From Campylobacterales bacterium (GTDB lineage: Bacteria > Campylobacterota > Campylobacteria > Campylobacterales > QNZT01): 5,607 bases of DNA. Below the pieces are notes generated by a model. That model was not told the DNA's origin, searched no databases, and saw only the letters and a program-made list of their open reading frames with translations. The DNA is taken from positions 1-5,607 of the forward strand of contig JALULO010000279.1 in the NCBI GenBank assembly GCA_027056215.1, in the 5' to 3' direction. The translations under genes were made by a program, and so were the position numbers. This document shows, piece by piece, positions 1 through 5,607 of this stretch (position 1 is its first letter; each line of letters begins with the position of its first letter).

Positions 1-20
1 TTCTTAGGGTTGTAGCTCAT
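1..20 (-). CDS. Possible start of the next downstream gene (cut by window edge)
   Basis: An ATG on the minus strand (bases 20-18) opens a frame reading M-S-Y-N-P-K to the window edge. It lies about 100 bases after the ttrA stop and about 45 bases after a TATAAT box, which is a plausible place for a new gene. Against it, the Shine-Dalgarno is weak (only an AAAAGA-like stretch about 8 bases upstream). The visible codons (AGC, TAC, AAC, CCT, AAG) mostly end in C or G, unlike the A/T-ending codons of the neighbours. Only six codons are visible, so no function can be suggested. Confidence 0.25.
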
Positions 21-64
21 ATATAAATTCTTTTATATAATTCACTTGATTAGTTTATACTTTC

Positions 65-70
65 ATTATA
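65..70 (-). promoter_or_regulatory. Candidate -10 box for a gene left of the window
   Basis: A perfect TATAAT hexamer lies on the minus strand in the AT-rich gap after ttrA. Campylobacterota housekeeping promoters often rely on the -10 box with little -35 conservation, so it could drive a gene starting near base 20. In DNA this AT-rich such hexamers arise by chance, and two more TATAAT occur on the plus strand at 67-72 and 79-84, so support is weak. Confidence 0.25.
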
Positions 71-74
71 ATTA

Positions 75-111
75 GGGGTATAATTGGACTATTTAGTCGA
101 GTTATACCACC
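75..111 (-). terminator. Weak imperfect stem-loop just after ttrA
   Basis: The plus-strand arms GGTATA (77-82) and TATACC (103-108) are complementary. Two further G-C pairs (75-76 with 110-111) are possible across a one-base bulge. Inside, GACT (87-90) pairs with AGTC (95-98) around a four-base loop, separated from the outer stem by a symmetric 4x4 internal loop. The structure begins 8 bases past the ttrA stop, where an operon terminator or mRNA-stabilising hairpin would sit. No U-run follows on the minus strand, so it is not a classical Rho-independent terminator. It may only shield the 3' end or be chance. Confidence 0.3.
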
Positions 112-119
112 CCCGCCTT

Positions 120-3100
120 TTATCCTCTTGATACTTTCTCTATCTTTACTGGTATTGCCTGTCTTACATTAGAACCACAGACAAAATCAGTCACCAATGC
201 AATATCTCTACTTGGGTCTTTAAGACCTATTTTATTATAATAGACACCTGTTCTTCTTGCAATTTTTCCTTTTTTAACTTTTCCGTTTATCTCTATATCA
301 ACAGCACCTTCTCCTCTTCTTCCTGCACCTTGTTCCACTCCTATTGTATCTGGATGCACACCATGTCTTAACCTTAGATATCCCTCTGTCTCTCCATCGT
401 GAGATGATACTTTTACATAATCACCATGCTTTAATCCAAATTTTTCAGCAGTTCTTGGATTCATATCAACATATGTAGTGTATTGTATCTCTTTCATAAT
501 ATGGCTTGAAGTATTAGGCGTTGCCAAGGCATTTGACTTAAAAGCAAAGGCTGTCAATGGAAATTGCTCTTTCGGATAAAGTTTCTCAAATGTCTCACCG
601 CCTACAACTCTTTGTTTATAATGTTTTACTGTTCCACTTCTTCTTTTGCCAGTTATTGAATTTCTTGACATTGCAACAGTTTCGTTATAAACTCGTATAG
701 GCTTTTTGTATCTGTGTGATAAAAACTCACCCTTATAACTCTCTTCAATATCTTGATATCTTCCACCTCTTGCCATTACATAGGCGGTTTTTCTCCAATT
801 CTCACCACATATTCTTTTAAGAGAAGGGACATATCCTTTTATCCCACTTAATTCGATATCTTCATCACTTGCATCAGGTACAGGCTTTCCATCCATCGCT
901 ATATTTTCAAAAACTCTTAAATATAGGTCTTCTGCCTTATTAAATGGGTACCATTTACCATCTTGTCCTTTTAGGGCTTTATCGCCATATCCTGGAAGCC
1001 CTAGTTTTTTGCCTAAAGCTATCATAAAGCTTATCATCTCTATAGGCTCACCATTTTTAAATCTTGCTTGTCTAGGCTGAACCACAGGGAATCTTAGAGT
1101 ATTTATCTTTGTTTGATATCCTGCCCAAGCGTGCACAACTCCCCAAGTCTCATAAAGAACAGAATCAGGGATTATATAATCAGCATATTTTGATGATTCA
1201 TTAATAAAAGGGTCAACTGCTATGAAGAGAGGAATTGCTTTTTTAGGGTCGCTAATAAGCTCTTTTACATTATCTTCATCGCCACTTGTACCATACATAA
1301 AGTTAGAGTTAAATGATAATAAAACATCTAATTTATAAGGATAACCCTTTGCACTATTGGTTATTATCTCACTCTCAAGAGCATTAGTAAATGGATACCA
1401 AATATCTTTTGCAGGATAAGGATTAACACCTCTTGCTTTTTTTTCTTTATACTCATTTGTTTTCTCATAAGCCATTCTTGTTTTGTCTATTCTGGTACGC
1501 TTTACCTTACTTTTGCCTTTATAAGCAAATAGGTTATATTGCTTACCTACAAAATCTTTGTATGCTCCACCACCTGCACTCATACCTCCTTTGTAATTAA
1601 GATTACCAACCATGGCACCTAACATCATTACCGCATATGTAGTATAAAAACCTGTCGTATGCATAGTTCCACCATGGCAATCCACACTAGCTTTTCTACC
1701 GTGACTCGTAAACTCTTTTGCTACCTCTTTCATCTTGGCAACACTAACTCCACACTCTTTAGAGTACTCCTTAAGACTTAGCTCGTTTACATTAGTTAGC
1801 AATTCATGAAATGCAGTTTGTACATTATATGTTTTGCCTCCAAATTCAACACTTCCTTTAAAATCAAGAACAGCCTGAGCAACATCGTTAGATGATTTTA
1901 AGATATTGTCACTCTCATCCAAGACAAGAGGAACTTTTCCATCTCTTAATATCCTTCCAAAGCCCTCTTTATCTTGAATAATAAGGTGTGTAGAGTTTGT
2001 CCATGAAGCATCTTTCATAGTTATCATAGCCTTCTCTGAAGGCATCTTTAAATATTTTTCGTTATAAAGTTTACTCTTTATAATAATTTGCAGAACTGCC
2101 ATAACAAACGATAAATCAGTTCCTGGGATAATAGGAATCCAACTACTTCTATCTCCAACAGAGATAGTATCACTATTTCCTTGCATTGGAGATACAATAG
2201 TGTAATGTATATTTTTTTCCGTTCTTGCACGAGCCAATAGCTTACCTTGTCTTTTAAAAGGATTTCCAGCTTGCCCCGGAGGTGTACCAATACTTAAAAG
2301 ATACTCTGTATTTTCAAAATCAGGTTTTAAGTGAGGGTATTTTTTAAAGTTGCCCAAATAAGCTGCCTCTCCGGCTCTCATAGATAGCCCGCATATCGAA
2401 GTATGACCCACAAAATTACTAGTTCCAAATGATTTTAAAAATCTGTGTATAACTGTCTTGAACCTACCCTCATGCGTAGTTCCAATAAGGCTAAGTCCAT
2501 TTGACTTTGGTCCAAAAATAGGCTCTTTTGGATTAATAGGTGTTTTAGTATCTCTTACATCTTTTAAGCCTTTAACGTCACCTTCGCCAAAAAGATTTCC
2601 TCCATTTACAATCTCATCTATCAGTACATCTATATCTATCTCTTTCCACTTATTCTCTCCTCTTTTACCTACCCTTTTAAGTGGTTTTAGAACTCTATTT
2701 TCATCATATGCTTTATCAAATACGACATTTCCTCTTGCACAAACATTTGAACGATAAGTTTCAAATTTTCCATTTTGTGAAAGTAATTCATAGCTCTTTT
2801 TAATACTTGTATCATAAGGAAGCCAAGGATCAGTAGATAGCAGGTTGTAAGGGTTTCCCAACACTCTAACTACCTTGTCAGTCTCTTGGTCTATCTTTAC
2901 CCTCACTCCACATTGTGTTGTGCATCCTATGCAGGTAGTGGCACAAACTTTATACTTGTCGTTTGGTATAAATACACTATTTAAGAAACTAAATTCTGCA
3001 CTTGTAGAATTAAAATATATACTATCTTTCGCTAATTGACCTTTGCTACTCTGTGTAATTACAGCACCTAGTGTTTCTTTATAACCCACAGCCGATGCAG

Positions 3101-3152
3101 TAGCTACTGCTACCCCAGCGCCTAATAAAAATTTTCTTCTACTCTTTTGCAT
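120..3152 (-). CDS. ttrA: Tetrathionate reductase catalytic subunit TtrA (molybdopterin oxidoreductase)
   Basis: TtrA is the catalytic subunit of periplasmic tetrathionate reductase, reducing tetrathionate to two thiosulfates at a Mo-bisMGD centre as a terminal step of anaerobic respiration. It is 1010 residues long, close to Salmonella TtrA (about 1020). A twin-arginine signal (SRRKFLL, residues 4-10) precedes an Ala-rich hydrophobic stretch. The [4Fe-4S] motif is C74-x2-C77-x3-C81 with the fourth ligand C138 in VCARGN; C70 is an extra nearby cysteine. C254 in SICGLSMRAGE matches the family position expected to ligate molybdenum. From memory of Salmonella TtrA, shared blocks include FGEG (188-191), FGPK (213-216), GNPFKRQ (296-302), SWTN-THL (383-390), FTSHGRKA (481-488), NPYPAK (577-582) and PLFIA-D (641-647). 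The C-terminal MGD-binding domain (from about 865) has NPRTAEKFGLKHGD. The ATG is set by AAGGAG six bases upstream and by the signal peptide. It overlaps ttrC by 14 bases. Polysulfide, thiosulfate or arsenate reductase is less likely; activity on longer polythionates is possible. Confidence 0.95.
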   Translation of the reverse strand: MQKSRRKFLLGAGVAVATASAVGYKETLGAVITQSSKGQLAKDSIYFNSTSAEFSFLNSVFIPNDKYKVCATTCIGCTTQCGVRVKIDQETDKVVRVLGNPYNLLSTDPWLPYDTSIKKSYELLSQNGKFETYRSNVCARGNVVFDKAYDENRVLKPLKRVGKRGENKWKEIDIDVLIDEIVNGGNLFGEGDVKGLKDVRDTKTPINPKEPIFGPKSNGLSLIGTTHEGRFKTVIHRFLKSFGTSNFVGHTSICGLSMRAGEAAYLGNFKKYPHLKPDFENTEYLLSIGTPPGQAGNPFKRQGKLLARARTEKNIHYTIVSPMQGNSDTISVGDRSSWIPIIPGTDLSFVMAVLQIIIKSKLYNEKYLKMPSEKAMITMKDASWTNSTHLIIQDKEGFGRILRDGKVPLVLDESDNILKSSNDVAQAVLDFKGSVEFGGKTYNVQTAFHELLTNVNELSLKEYSKECGVSVAKMKEVAKEFTSHGRKASVDCHGGTMHTTGFYTTYAVMMLGAMVGNLNYKGGMSAGGGAYKDFVGKQYNLFAYKGKSKVKRTRIDKTRMAYEKTNEYKEKKARGVNPYPAKDIWYPFTNALESEIITNSAKGYPYKLDVLLSFNSNFMYGTSGDEDNVKELISDPKKAIPLFIAVDPFINESSKYADYIIPDSVLYETWGVVHAWAGYQTKINTLRFPVVQPRQARFKNGEPIEMISFMIALGKKLGLPGYGDKALKGQDGKWYPFNKAEDLYLRVFENIAMDGKPVPDASDEDIELSGIKGYVPSLKRICGENWRKTAYVMARGGRYQDIEESYKGEFLSHRYKKPIRVYNETVAMSRNSITGKRRSGTVKHYKQRVVGGETFEKLYPKEQFPLTAFAFKSNALATPNTSSHIMKEIQYTTYVDMNPRTAEKFGLKHGDYVKVSSHDGETEGYLRLRHGVHPDTIGVEQGAGRRGEGAVDIEINGKVKKGKIARRTGVYYNKIGLKDPSRDIALVTDFVCGSNVRQAIPVKIEKVSRG

Positions 3153-4314
3153 TTTCTACTCCTTTATAACAATCTTCCATCTCTTCGTCCCAAGGAAATA
3201 TCAATAATACTGCGCAAATAAGTGCAAATAAAATACCCCAATTTGAGAAAACAGAAACGATACTATCTTGTCCAAAAACAGGTGGTACATAGTTAAGATA
3301 TCCAGGGGTTGTTCTAGGAATTGTTTCTCCTCCAATAACTGTATTCCATCTAAATATCCAAACACCAATAGCCGTAACAATACCACCAAAATAGACCACA
3401 GCTGGAATATATCTTAGTTTAGTAAATCCTATGATAAGAGGAATAAATAAACAAAGCACATAATCTATCCAAAAAGTATCCGCCAAGTGAAGTGAAAAGT
3501 AACTATATAATGCATACTTTTCACCATTGCCAAATGTCAATGAGAATGTTAGCCATAAGAATCGCATAACAAGATCTGAAACGATAAACCAAGAAAGTAA
3601 TCTTGCAAGTGTCGCAACCATATCTCTATCTACCTTTTTTCTAATAGATAGAAATCTTTGGAACAGAGGTATTAATATAATTAAAAGCCCAGTTCCAGAT
3701 ACCATCGCAGAAGCTAAAAATATAATAGGCATCAAAGGTGTATGATACATGACATTTGCATGCACTGCCCCCATAATATAGCCTGTATATCCATGTACTG
3801 CCAAAGCTAAAGGTATTCCTACTGCCCCTAATATGTATCCTTTTCTATGATCCTTCTGCAGTGCTTCCTTGCTTGTGTCCATATTTCCAAAAGTAAATAG
3901 CTTAGAGAGGATACTGCCTTTTTTCGCCTGTTCAACAAAATAGGGTCGATAAAGTGCCTGTGCTTCAAAAAAGATAAGTACCGGATAGGCAATTAAAAGC
4001 AATCCTCCCCACTTCATTGGTGATGTTGGAAAATTTTCCCAACCATATAGAAAAAAGTTAAGTATTCTGCCAGGCTGTCTTAAATCATCAAGAAGATTTA
4101 GTGGAGCAGCCAACAGTAAAACAAATGCCATAAGCAAAGATATACCAGCTATAGGTTTGTATTTCCCCCAACCAAACACATGTGCAAAACTTGATATAAT
4201 AAATGCTGCCGCCGAGCTTCCTGTAAACCAGAAATAGTTTGGTACATCTATACCCCAAGGTTTTGCTATGGTTATAGATGAGATTATAGTATTTAAATTA
4301 TGTAAATTATCCAT
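3139..4314 (-). CDS. ttrC: Tetrathionate reductase membrane subunit TtrC (NrfD/PsrC family quinol oxidase)
   Basis: TtrC is the integral membrane anchor that oxidises menaquinol and delivers electrons to TtrB. The protein has 391 residues and about nine hydrophobic helices, near residues 26-46, 54-76, 102-122, 158-182, 194-216, 234-258, 278-297, 301-322 and 354-375. This matches the nine-helix model for Salmonella TtrC, although the protein is about 50 residues longer than that homologue (about 340). NrfD/PsrC-type features include a short polar N-terminus, PWGIDVPNYFWFTG before helix 1, LLDDLRQPGR after helix 2 and VHGYTGYIMG in helix 4. The charged 35-residue stretch between helices 3 and 4 (about 123-157) contributes to the extra length. 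The ATG at 4314 overlaps the ttrB stop by 8 bases (ATGGATAA) and follows a GGGGAGG sequence. Position between ttrB and ttrA matches the Salmonella ttrBCA order. Taken alone the sequence could be any NrfD-family subunit; the specific name rests on TtrA. Confidence 0.92.
   Translation of the reverse strand: MDNLHNLNTIISSITIAKPWGIDVPNYFWFTGSSAAAFIISSFAHVFGWGKYKPIAGISLLMAFVLLLAAPLNLLDDLRQPGRILNFFLYGWENFPTSPMKWGGLLLIAYPVLIFFEAQALYRPYFVEQAKKGSILSKLFTFGNMDTSKEALQKDHRKGYILGAVGIPLALAVHGYTGYIMGAVHANVMYHTPLMPIIFLASAMVSGTGLLIILIPLFQRFLSIRKKVDRDMVATLARLLSWFIVSDLVMRFLWLTFSLTFGNGEKYALYSYFSLHLADTFWIDYVLCLFIPLIIGFTKLRYIPAVVYFGGIVTAIGVWIFRWNTVIGGETIPRTTPGYLNYVPPVFGQDSIVSVFSNWGILFALICAVLLIFPWDEEMEDCYKGVENAKE
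3159..3164 (-). promoter_or_regulatory. ttrA Shine-Dalgarno within the ttrC 3' end
   Basis: AAGGAG lies six bases before the ttrA ATG (3152-3150), inside the last codons of ttrC. The ttrC stop (TAG at 3141-3139) falls after the ttrA start, so ribosomes finishing ttrC pass through or reach the ttrA start. This supports translational coupling and fixes the ttrA start. Confidence 0.8.
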
Positions 4315-5113
4315 GACTCTCTGCCTCCCCTCTTGTTTTCATCCACTCTCTCTGGAATCCCTCTTCGGCTTTTACAATGTCGTCCAAATTCTGGGTTGTA
4401 GCGAAAAGTTCTTCTACTTTTGAATCTAAATTAATATAAAATACTTGCGGTTTTGTCCCCTCTGCTTCTTTTAAAACTGTAGTTGGGAAGTTACTTAAAA
4501 GTTTATATACATCAGAGTTTTTATCATTAATATCTCCAAAAACTCTGGCACCGCCTATACATGTCTCAACGCAAGCTGGTAGTAAACCTTTATCGACTCG
4601 TTGTGCACAAAAATTACACTTATCTGCCGTCTTGGTTCTTTTATTGAAATATCTTTTGTCATAAGGGCATGCATTTATACAGTAACCACATCCCCAACAT
4701 ACTGTATTGTCAACAACAACTATGCCATCTTCTCTTTTAAATGTAGCACCCGTTGGACAAACCGGAACACACGCAGGCTCAGCACAGTGGTTACAAAGTT
4801 GAGGTAAAAATGCCTTTCTTACATCAGGAAATTCACCTATTTCAGTCTCTGTCACAAATGTTCTAAACTGATCATCTGGAACATCATTTTCTACCTTACA
4901 GACAGAGGTGCACGCTTGGCAACCTATACACTTTCTTAAGTCTAAAACCATTACAAAGTGCTTACCTTTTTGTCCGATATATTTAGGATCGTCAGCATCT
5001 CGTCCAGGATTTTCCATAGAAAAGGCATCTGCTTGTGTTGTTACCAGTGTAGCGAAAGCTGTTGCGGACAAGCCTTTTTTTAGAAAATCCCTTCGGGCAT
5101 TTTTCTCTTCCAT
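4307..5113 (-). CDS. ttrB: Tetrathionate reductase electron-transfer subunit TtrB (four [4Fe-4S] clusters)
   Basis: TtrB is the periplasmic iron-sulfur subunit relaying electrons from TtrC to TtrA. The 268-residue product starts with a twin-arginine signal, ARRDFLKKG (residues 6-14), followed by a short hydrophobic stretch ending near ADA (28-30). Sixteen cysteines form four groups: C62, C65, C68, C72 (KCIGCQACTSVC); C107, C110, C115, C119 (LCNHCAEPACVPVCP); C139, C142, C145, C149 (VCWGCGYCINACP); and C166, C169, C181, C185 (KCNFC...ACVETC). This is the complete DmsB/PsrB/TtrB-type set, with no ligand missing. The charged tail after about residue 205 lacks a recognised domain. It is somewhat longer than Salmonella TtrB (about 244). 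The ATG is supported by AAGGAG five bases upstream and by the Tat motif directly after it. It is the first gene of the ttrBCA unit. The ferredoxin fold is shared by PhsB, NrfC and DmsB, so the name depends on the neighbouring TtrA. Confidence 0.93.
   Translation of the reverse strand: MEEKNARRDFLKKGLSATAFATLVTTQADAFSMENPGRDADDPKYIGQKGKHFVMVLDLRKCIGCQACTSVCKVENDVPDDQFRTFVTETEIGEFPDVRKAFLPQLCNHCAEPACVPVCPTGATFKREDGIVVVDNTVCWGCGYCINACPYDKRYFNKRTKTADKCNFCAQRVDKGLLPACVETCIGGARVFGDINDKNSDVYKLLSNFPTTVLKEAEGTKPQVFYINLDSKVEELFATTQNLDDIVKAEEGFQREWMKTRGEAESHG
4324..4330 (-). promoter_or_regulatory. ttrC Shine-Dalgarno within the ttrB 3' end
   Basis: GGGGAGG on the minus strand sits nine bases upstream of the ttrC ATG, inside the ttrB codons for RGE near its C-terminus. 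It is unusually G-rich for this AT-rich DNA, and the spacing is slightly long. It supports the 4314 start and coupling of ttrC to ttrB. Confidence 0.65.
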
Positions 5114-5118
5114 CTTCT

Positions 5119-5124
5119 CTCCTT
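5119..5124 (-). promoter_or_regulatory. ttrB Shine-Dalgarno
   Basis: AAGGAG (within AAAAAGGAGAG) lies five bases upstream of the ttrB ATG. It is strong, and it fixes the start immediately before the twin-arginine signal. Confidence 0.8.
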
Positions 5125-5139
5125 TTTGAAATTTCCATC

Positions 5140-5148
5140 ATTGTAGCT
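5140..5148 (-). repeat. AGCTACAAT direct repeat, ttrB-proximal copy
   Basis: The minus strand reads AGCTACAATGATGG here. The first nine bases are identical to the distal copy at 5194-5202, and the next five match at the A and T of AT (AGCTACAATnAT). The copy starts 26 bases upstream of the ttrB ATG and contains a near-consensus -10 hexamer (TACAAT). It could be a promoter element, a regulator half-site, or chance. Confidence 0.45.
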
Positions 5149-5193
5149 ATAAAAAAGGGGAAAGTAGGGGGAAGTGTATAAATAAAATGGATA

Positions 5194-5202
5194 ATTGTAG
5201 CT
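5194..5202 (-). repeat. AGCTACAAT direct repeat, distal copy
   Basis: The minus strand reads AGCTACAATTATCC, same orientation as the proximal copy and 54 bases from it, which is roughly five turns of B-form DNA. Same-face spacing of identical sites is typical of response-regulator binding, but two copies are not enough to prove this. Confidence 0.45.
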
Positions 5203-5232
5203 TACTGTTAATTGACCTTATTCACTATATAT

Positions 5233-5607
5233 CTAATTATCAAATATCACTCTGAAGATCGCACCACTATTACTATTGCTAACAGTAATTTTGCCAGCAT
5301 TGTTTTTTTCAATAATTATTTTTGTCATATAGAGCCCTATGCCAGTACCACTTGTTGCATGCTTGGTGCTAAAGTATGGCTCAAATACTTTTTCTATCGG
5401 CTCCACTTTGACACCTCCGGCTTTATCTATAACTTCTATAATATTTTTATTACAATCTCTATATGCCAAAAGAGATATGCAAGCATTTTTTATCTCTCTC
5501 TGTACCGATATATCTTTTGCATTACTTACTAAATTAATGAGTGCTTGAGTAACTTCATTTGGATAAACAAAAATTTCAAAATCATCTTTAATCTCTATAT
5601 CAAGCTC
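5233..5607 (-). CDS. Sensor histidine kinase, C-terminal ATPase domain (5' end outside window)
   Basis: The reading frame is open from the window edge to a TAG at 5235-5233, giving the last 124 residues. This is the HATPase_c part of a two-component sensor kinase, which binds ATP and phosphorylates its own histidine. The N-box is QALINLVSNAKD (residues 21-32, conserved N29). The G1 box is D61-K-A-G64-G65, the F-box is FEPYFSTKH (75-83), and the G2 box is GTGIGLYM (87-94), followed by TKIIIEKN and a final SGAIFRVIF strand. The H-box and all sensor and membrane segments lie beyond the right edge. A lysine replaces the usual Asn in the common DNAGG form of the G1 box. The gene lies 119 bases upstream of ttrB on the same strand, so it may be a TtrS-like tetrathionate sensor, but without the sensor domain this is inference from position. 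An internal TTG at 5469 is not the true start because the N-box lies upstream of it in frame. Confidence 0.9.
   Translation of the reverse strand, partial: ELDIEIKDDFEIFVYPNEVTQALINLVSNAKDISVQREIKNACISLLAYRDCNKNIIEVIDKAGGVKVEPIEKVFEPYFSTKHATSGTGIGLYMTKIIIEKNNAGKITVSNSNSGAIFRVIFDN

Larger units (their letters stand above)
5114..5232 (-). promoter_or_regulatory. Intergenic region upstream of ttrB; likely operon promoter
   Basis: These 119 bases separate the kinase stop from ttrB, long enough for a promoter where the operon's internal genes overlap. Candidate -10 boxes on the minus strand are TACAAT at 5145-5140 (start point about 20 bases before the ATG, with a T-run upstream), TACAAT at 5199-5194, and a TATACA-type box near 5181-5176. 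Both TACAAT hexamers lie within the repeated AGCTACAAT. Between them is a striking C/T-rich tract (about 5173-5151) with CCCCC and CCCC runs. No convincing -35 box, sigma-54 motif (TGGC...TTGC) or intrinsic terminator for the kinase gene is visible, so read-through from the kinase is possible. Confidence 0.45.

Noticed and set aside
10..17. Third copy of the AGCTACAA motif as a downstream operator
   Set aside because: Only eight bases match and it would lie within the first codons of a possible gene starting at base 20, so coincidence is likely.
20..39. Inverted repeat TATATAA / TTATATA with a six-base loop
   Set aside because: It is made only of A and T, is weak as RNA and is expected by chance in AT-rich DNA.
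67..85. Plus-strand direct repeat TATAATT at 12-bp spacing, possible tandem -10 boxes
   Set aside because: A plus-strand transcript from here would run straight into antisense ttrA with no plus-strand gene to serve; probably AT-rich chance.
2458..2757. Plus-strand open frame of 99 codons inside ttrA
   Set aside because: It lies opposite a strongly supported coding region, has low-complexity Ser/Pro/Phe-rich content typical of antisense frames and has no recognisable domain.
120..3152. Arsenate (ArrA), polysulfide (PsrA) or thiosulfate (PhsA) reductase identity
   Set aside because: The length, the many TtrA-type blocks (FGEG, FGPK, NPFKRQ, SHGRKA, NPYPAK) and the B-C-A gene order fit tetrathionate reductase best. 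PsrA and PhsA are markedly shorter.
5151..5173. Phase-variable homopolymer tract
   Set aside because: The longest G-run is five bases, shorter than the tracts of about eight or more that usually show phase variation in Campylobacterota.
5212..5532. Plus-strand open frames opposite the histidine kinase
   Set aside because: The minus strand encodes clear N, G1, F and G2 kinase boxes; the opposite frames look like composition shadows.

Overview
The window holds a complete tetrathionate reductase gene set, all on the minus strand, in the order ttrB-ttrC-ttrA (5113 down to 120). The 3' end of a sensor histidine kinase gene lies upstream at the right edge (5607 to 5233). The DNA is AT-rich, intergenic spaces are short and codon choice favours A/T endings. 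Together with the style of the kinase C-terminus (FEPYFSTKH...GTGIGLYM), this suggests a free-living or host-associated Campylobacterota (Sulfurimonas/Arcobacter/Sulfurospirillum type). That placement is an inference from sequence style, not a proven assignment.

Layout from upstream to downstream on the minus strand: (1) 5607-5233, last 124 codons of a histidine kinase, cut by the window edge; (2) 5232-5114, a 119-base intergenic region with a strong Shine-Dalgarno, candidate -10 boxes and a 9-bp direct repeat AGCTACAAT at 54-bp spacing; (3) 5113-4307, ttrB, an exported four-cluster ferredoxin subunit; (4) 4314-3139, ttrC, a nine-helix NrfD/PsrC-type membrane quinol oxidase subunit; (5) 3152-120, ttrA, the exported molybdopterin catalytic subunit; (6) 119-1, AT-rich DNA with a weak stem-loop, a possible promoter and perhaps the first codons of the next gene.

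How the genes work together: TtrC would oxidise menaquinol in the inner membrane and pass electrons to the [4Fe-4S] clusters of TtrB. TtrB would pass them to the [4Fe-4S] cluster and Mo-bisMGD site of TtrA on the periplasmic side, where tetrathionate is reduced to thiosulfate. Both soluble subunits carry twin-arginine signals. The three genes overlap by 8 and 14 bases, each with its own Shine-Dalgarno inside the preceding gene, so they are almost certainly one translationally coupled transcript. The neighbouring kinase recalls the TtrSR two-component system beside ttrBCA in Salmonella, but its sensor domain is outside the window.

I see no mobile element, CRISPR array, RNA gene or wholly unknown system. 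The interest lies in the regulatory region and in details of the subunits.
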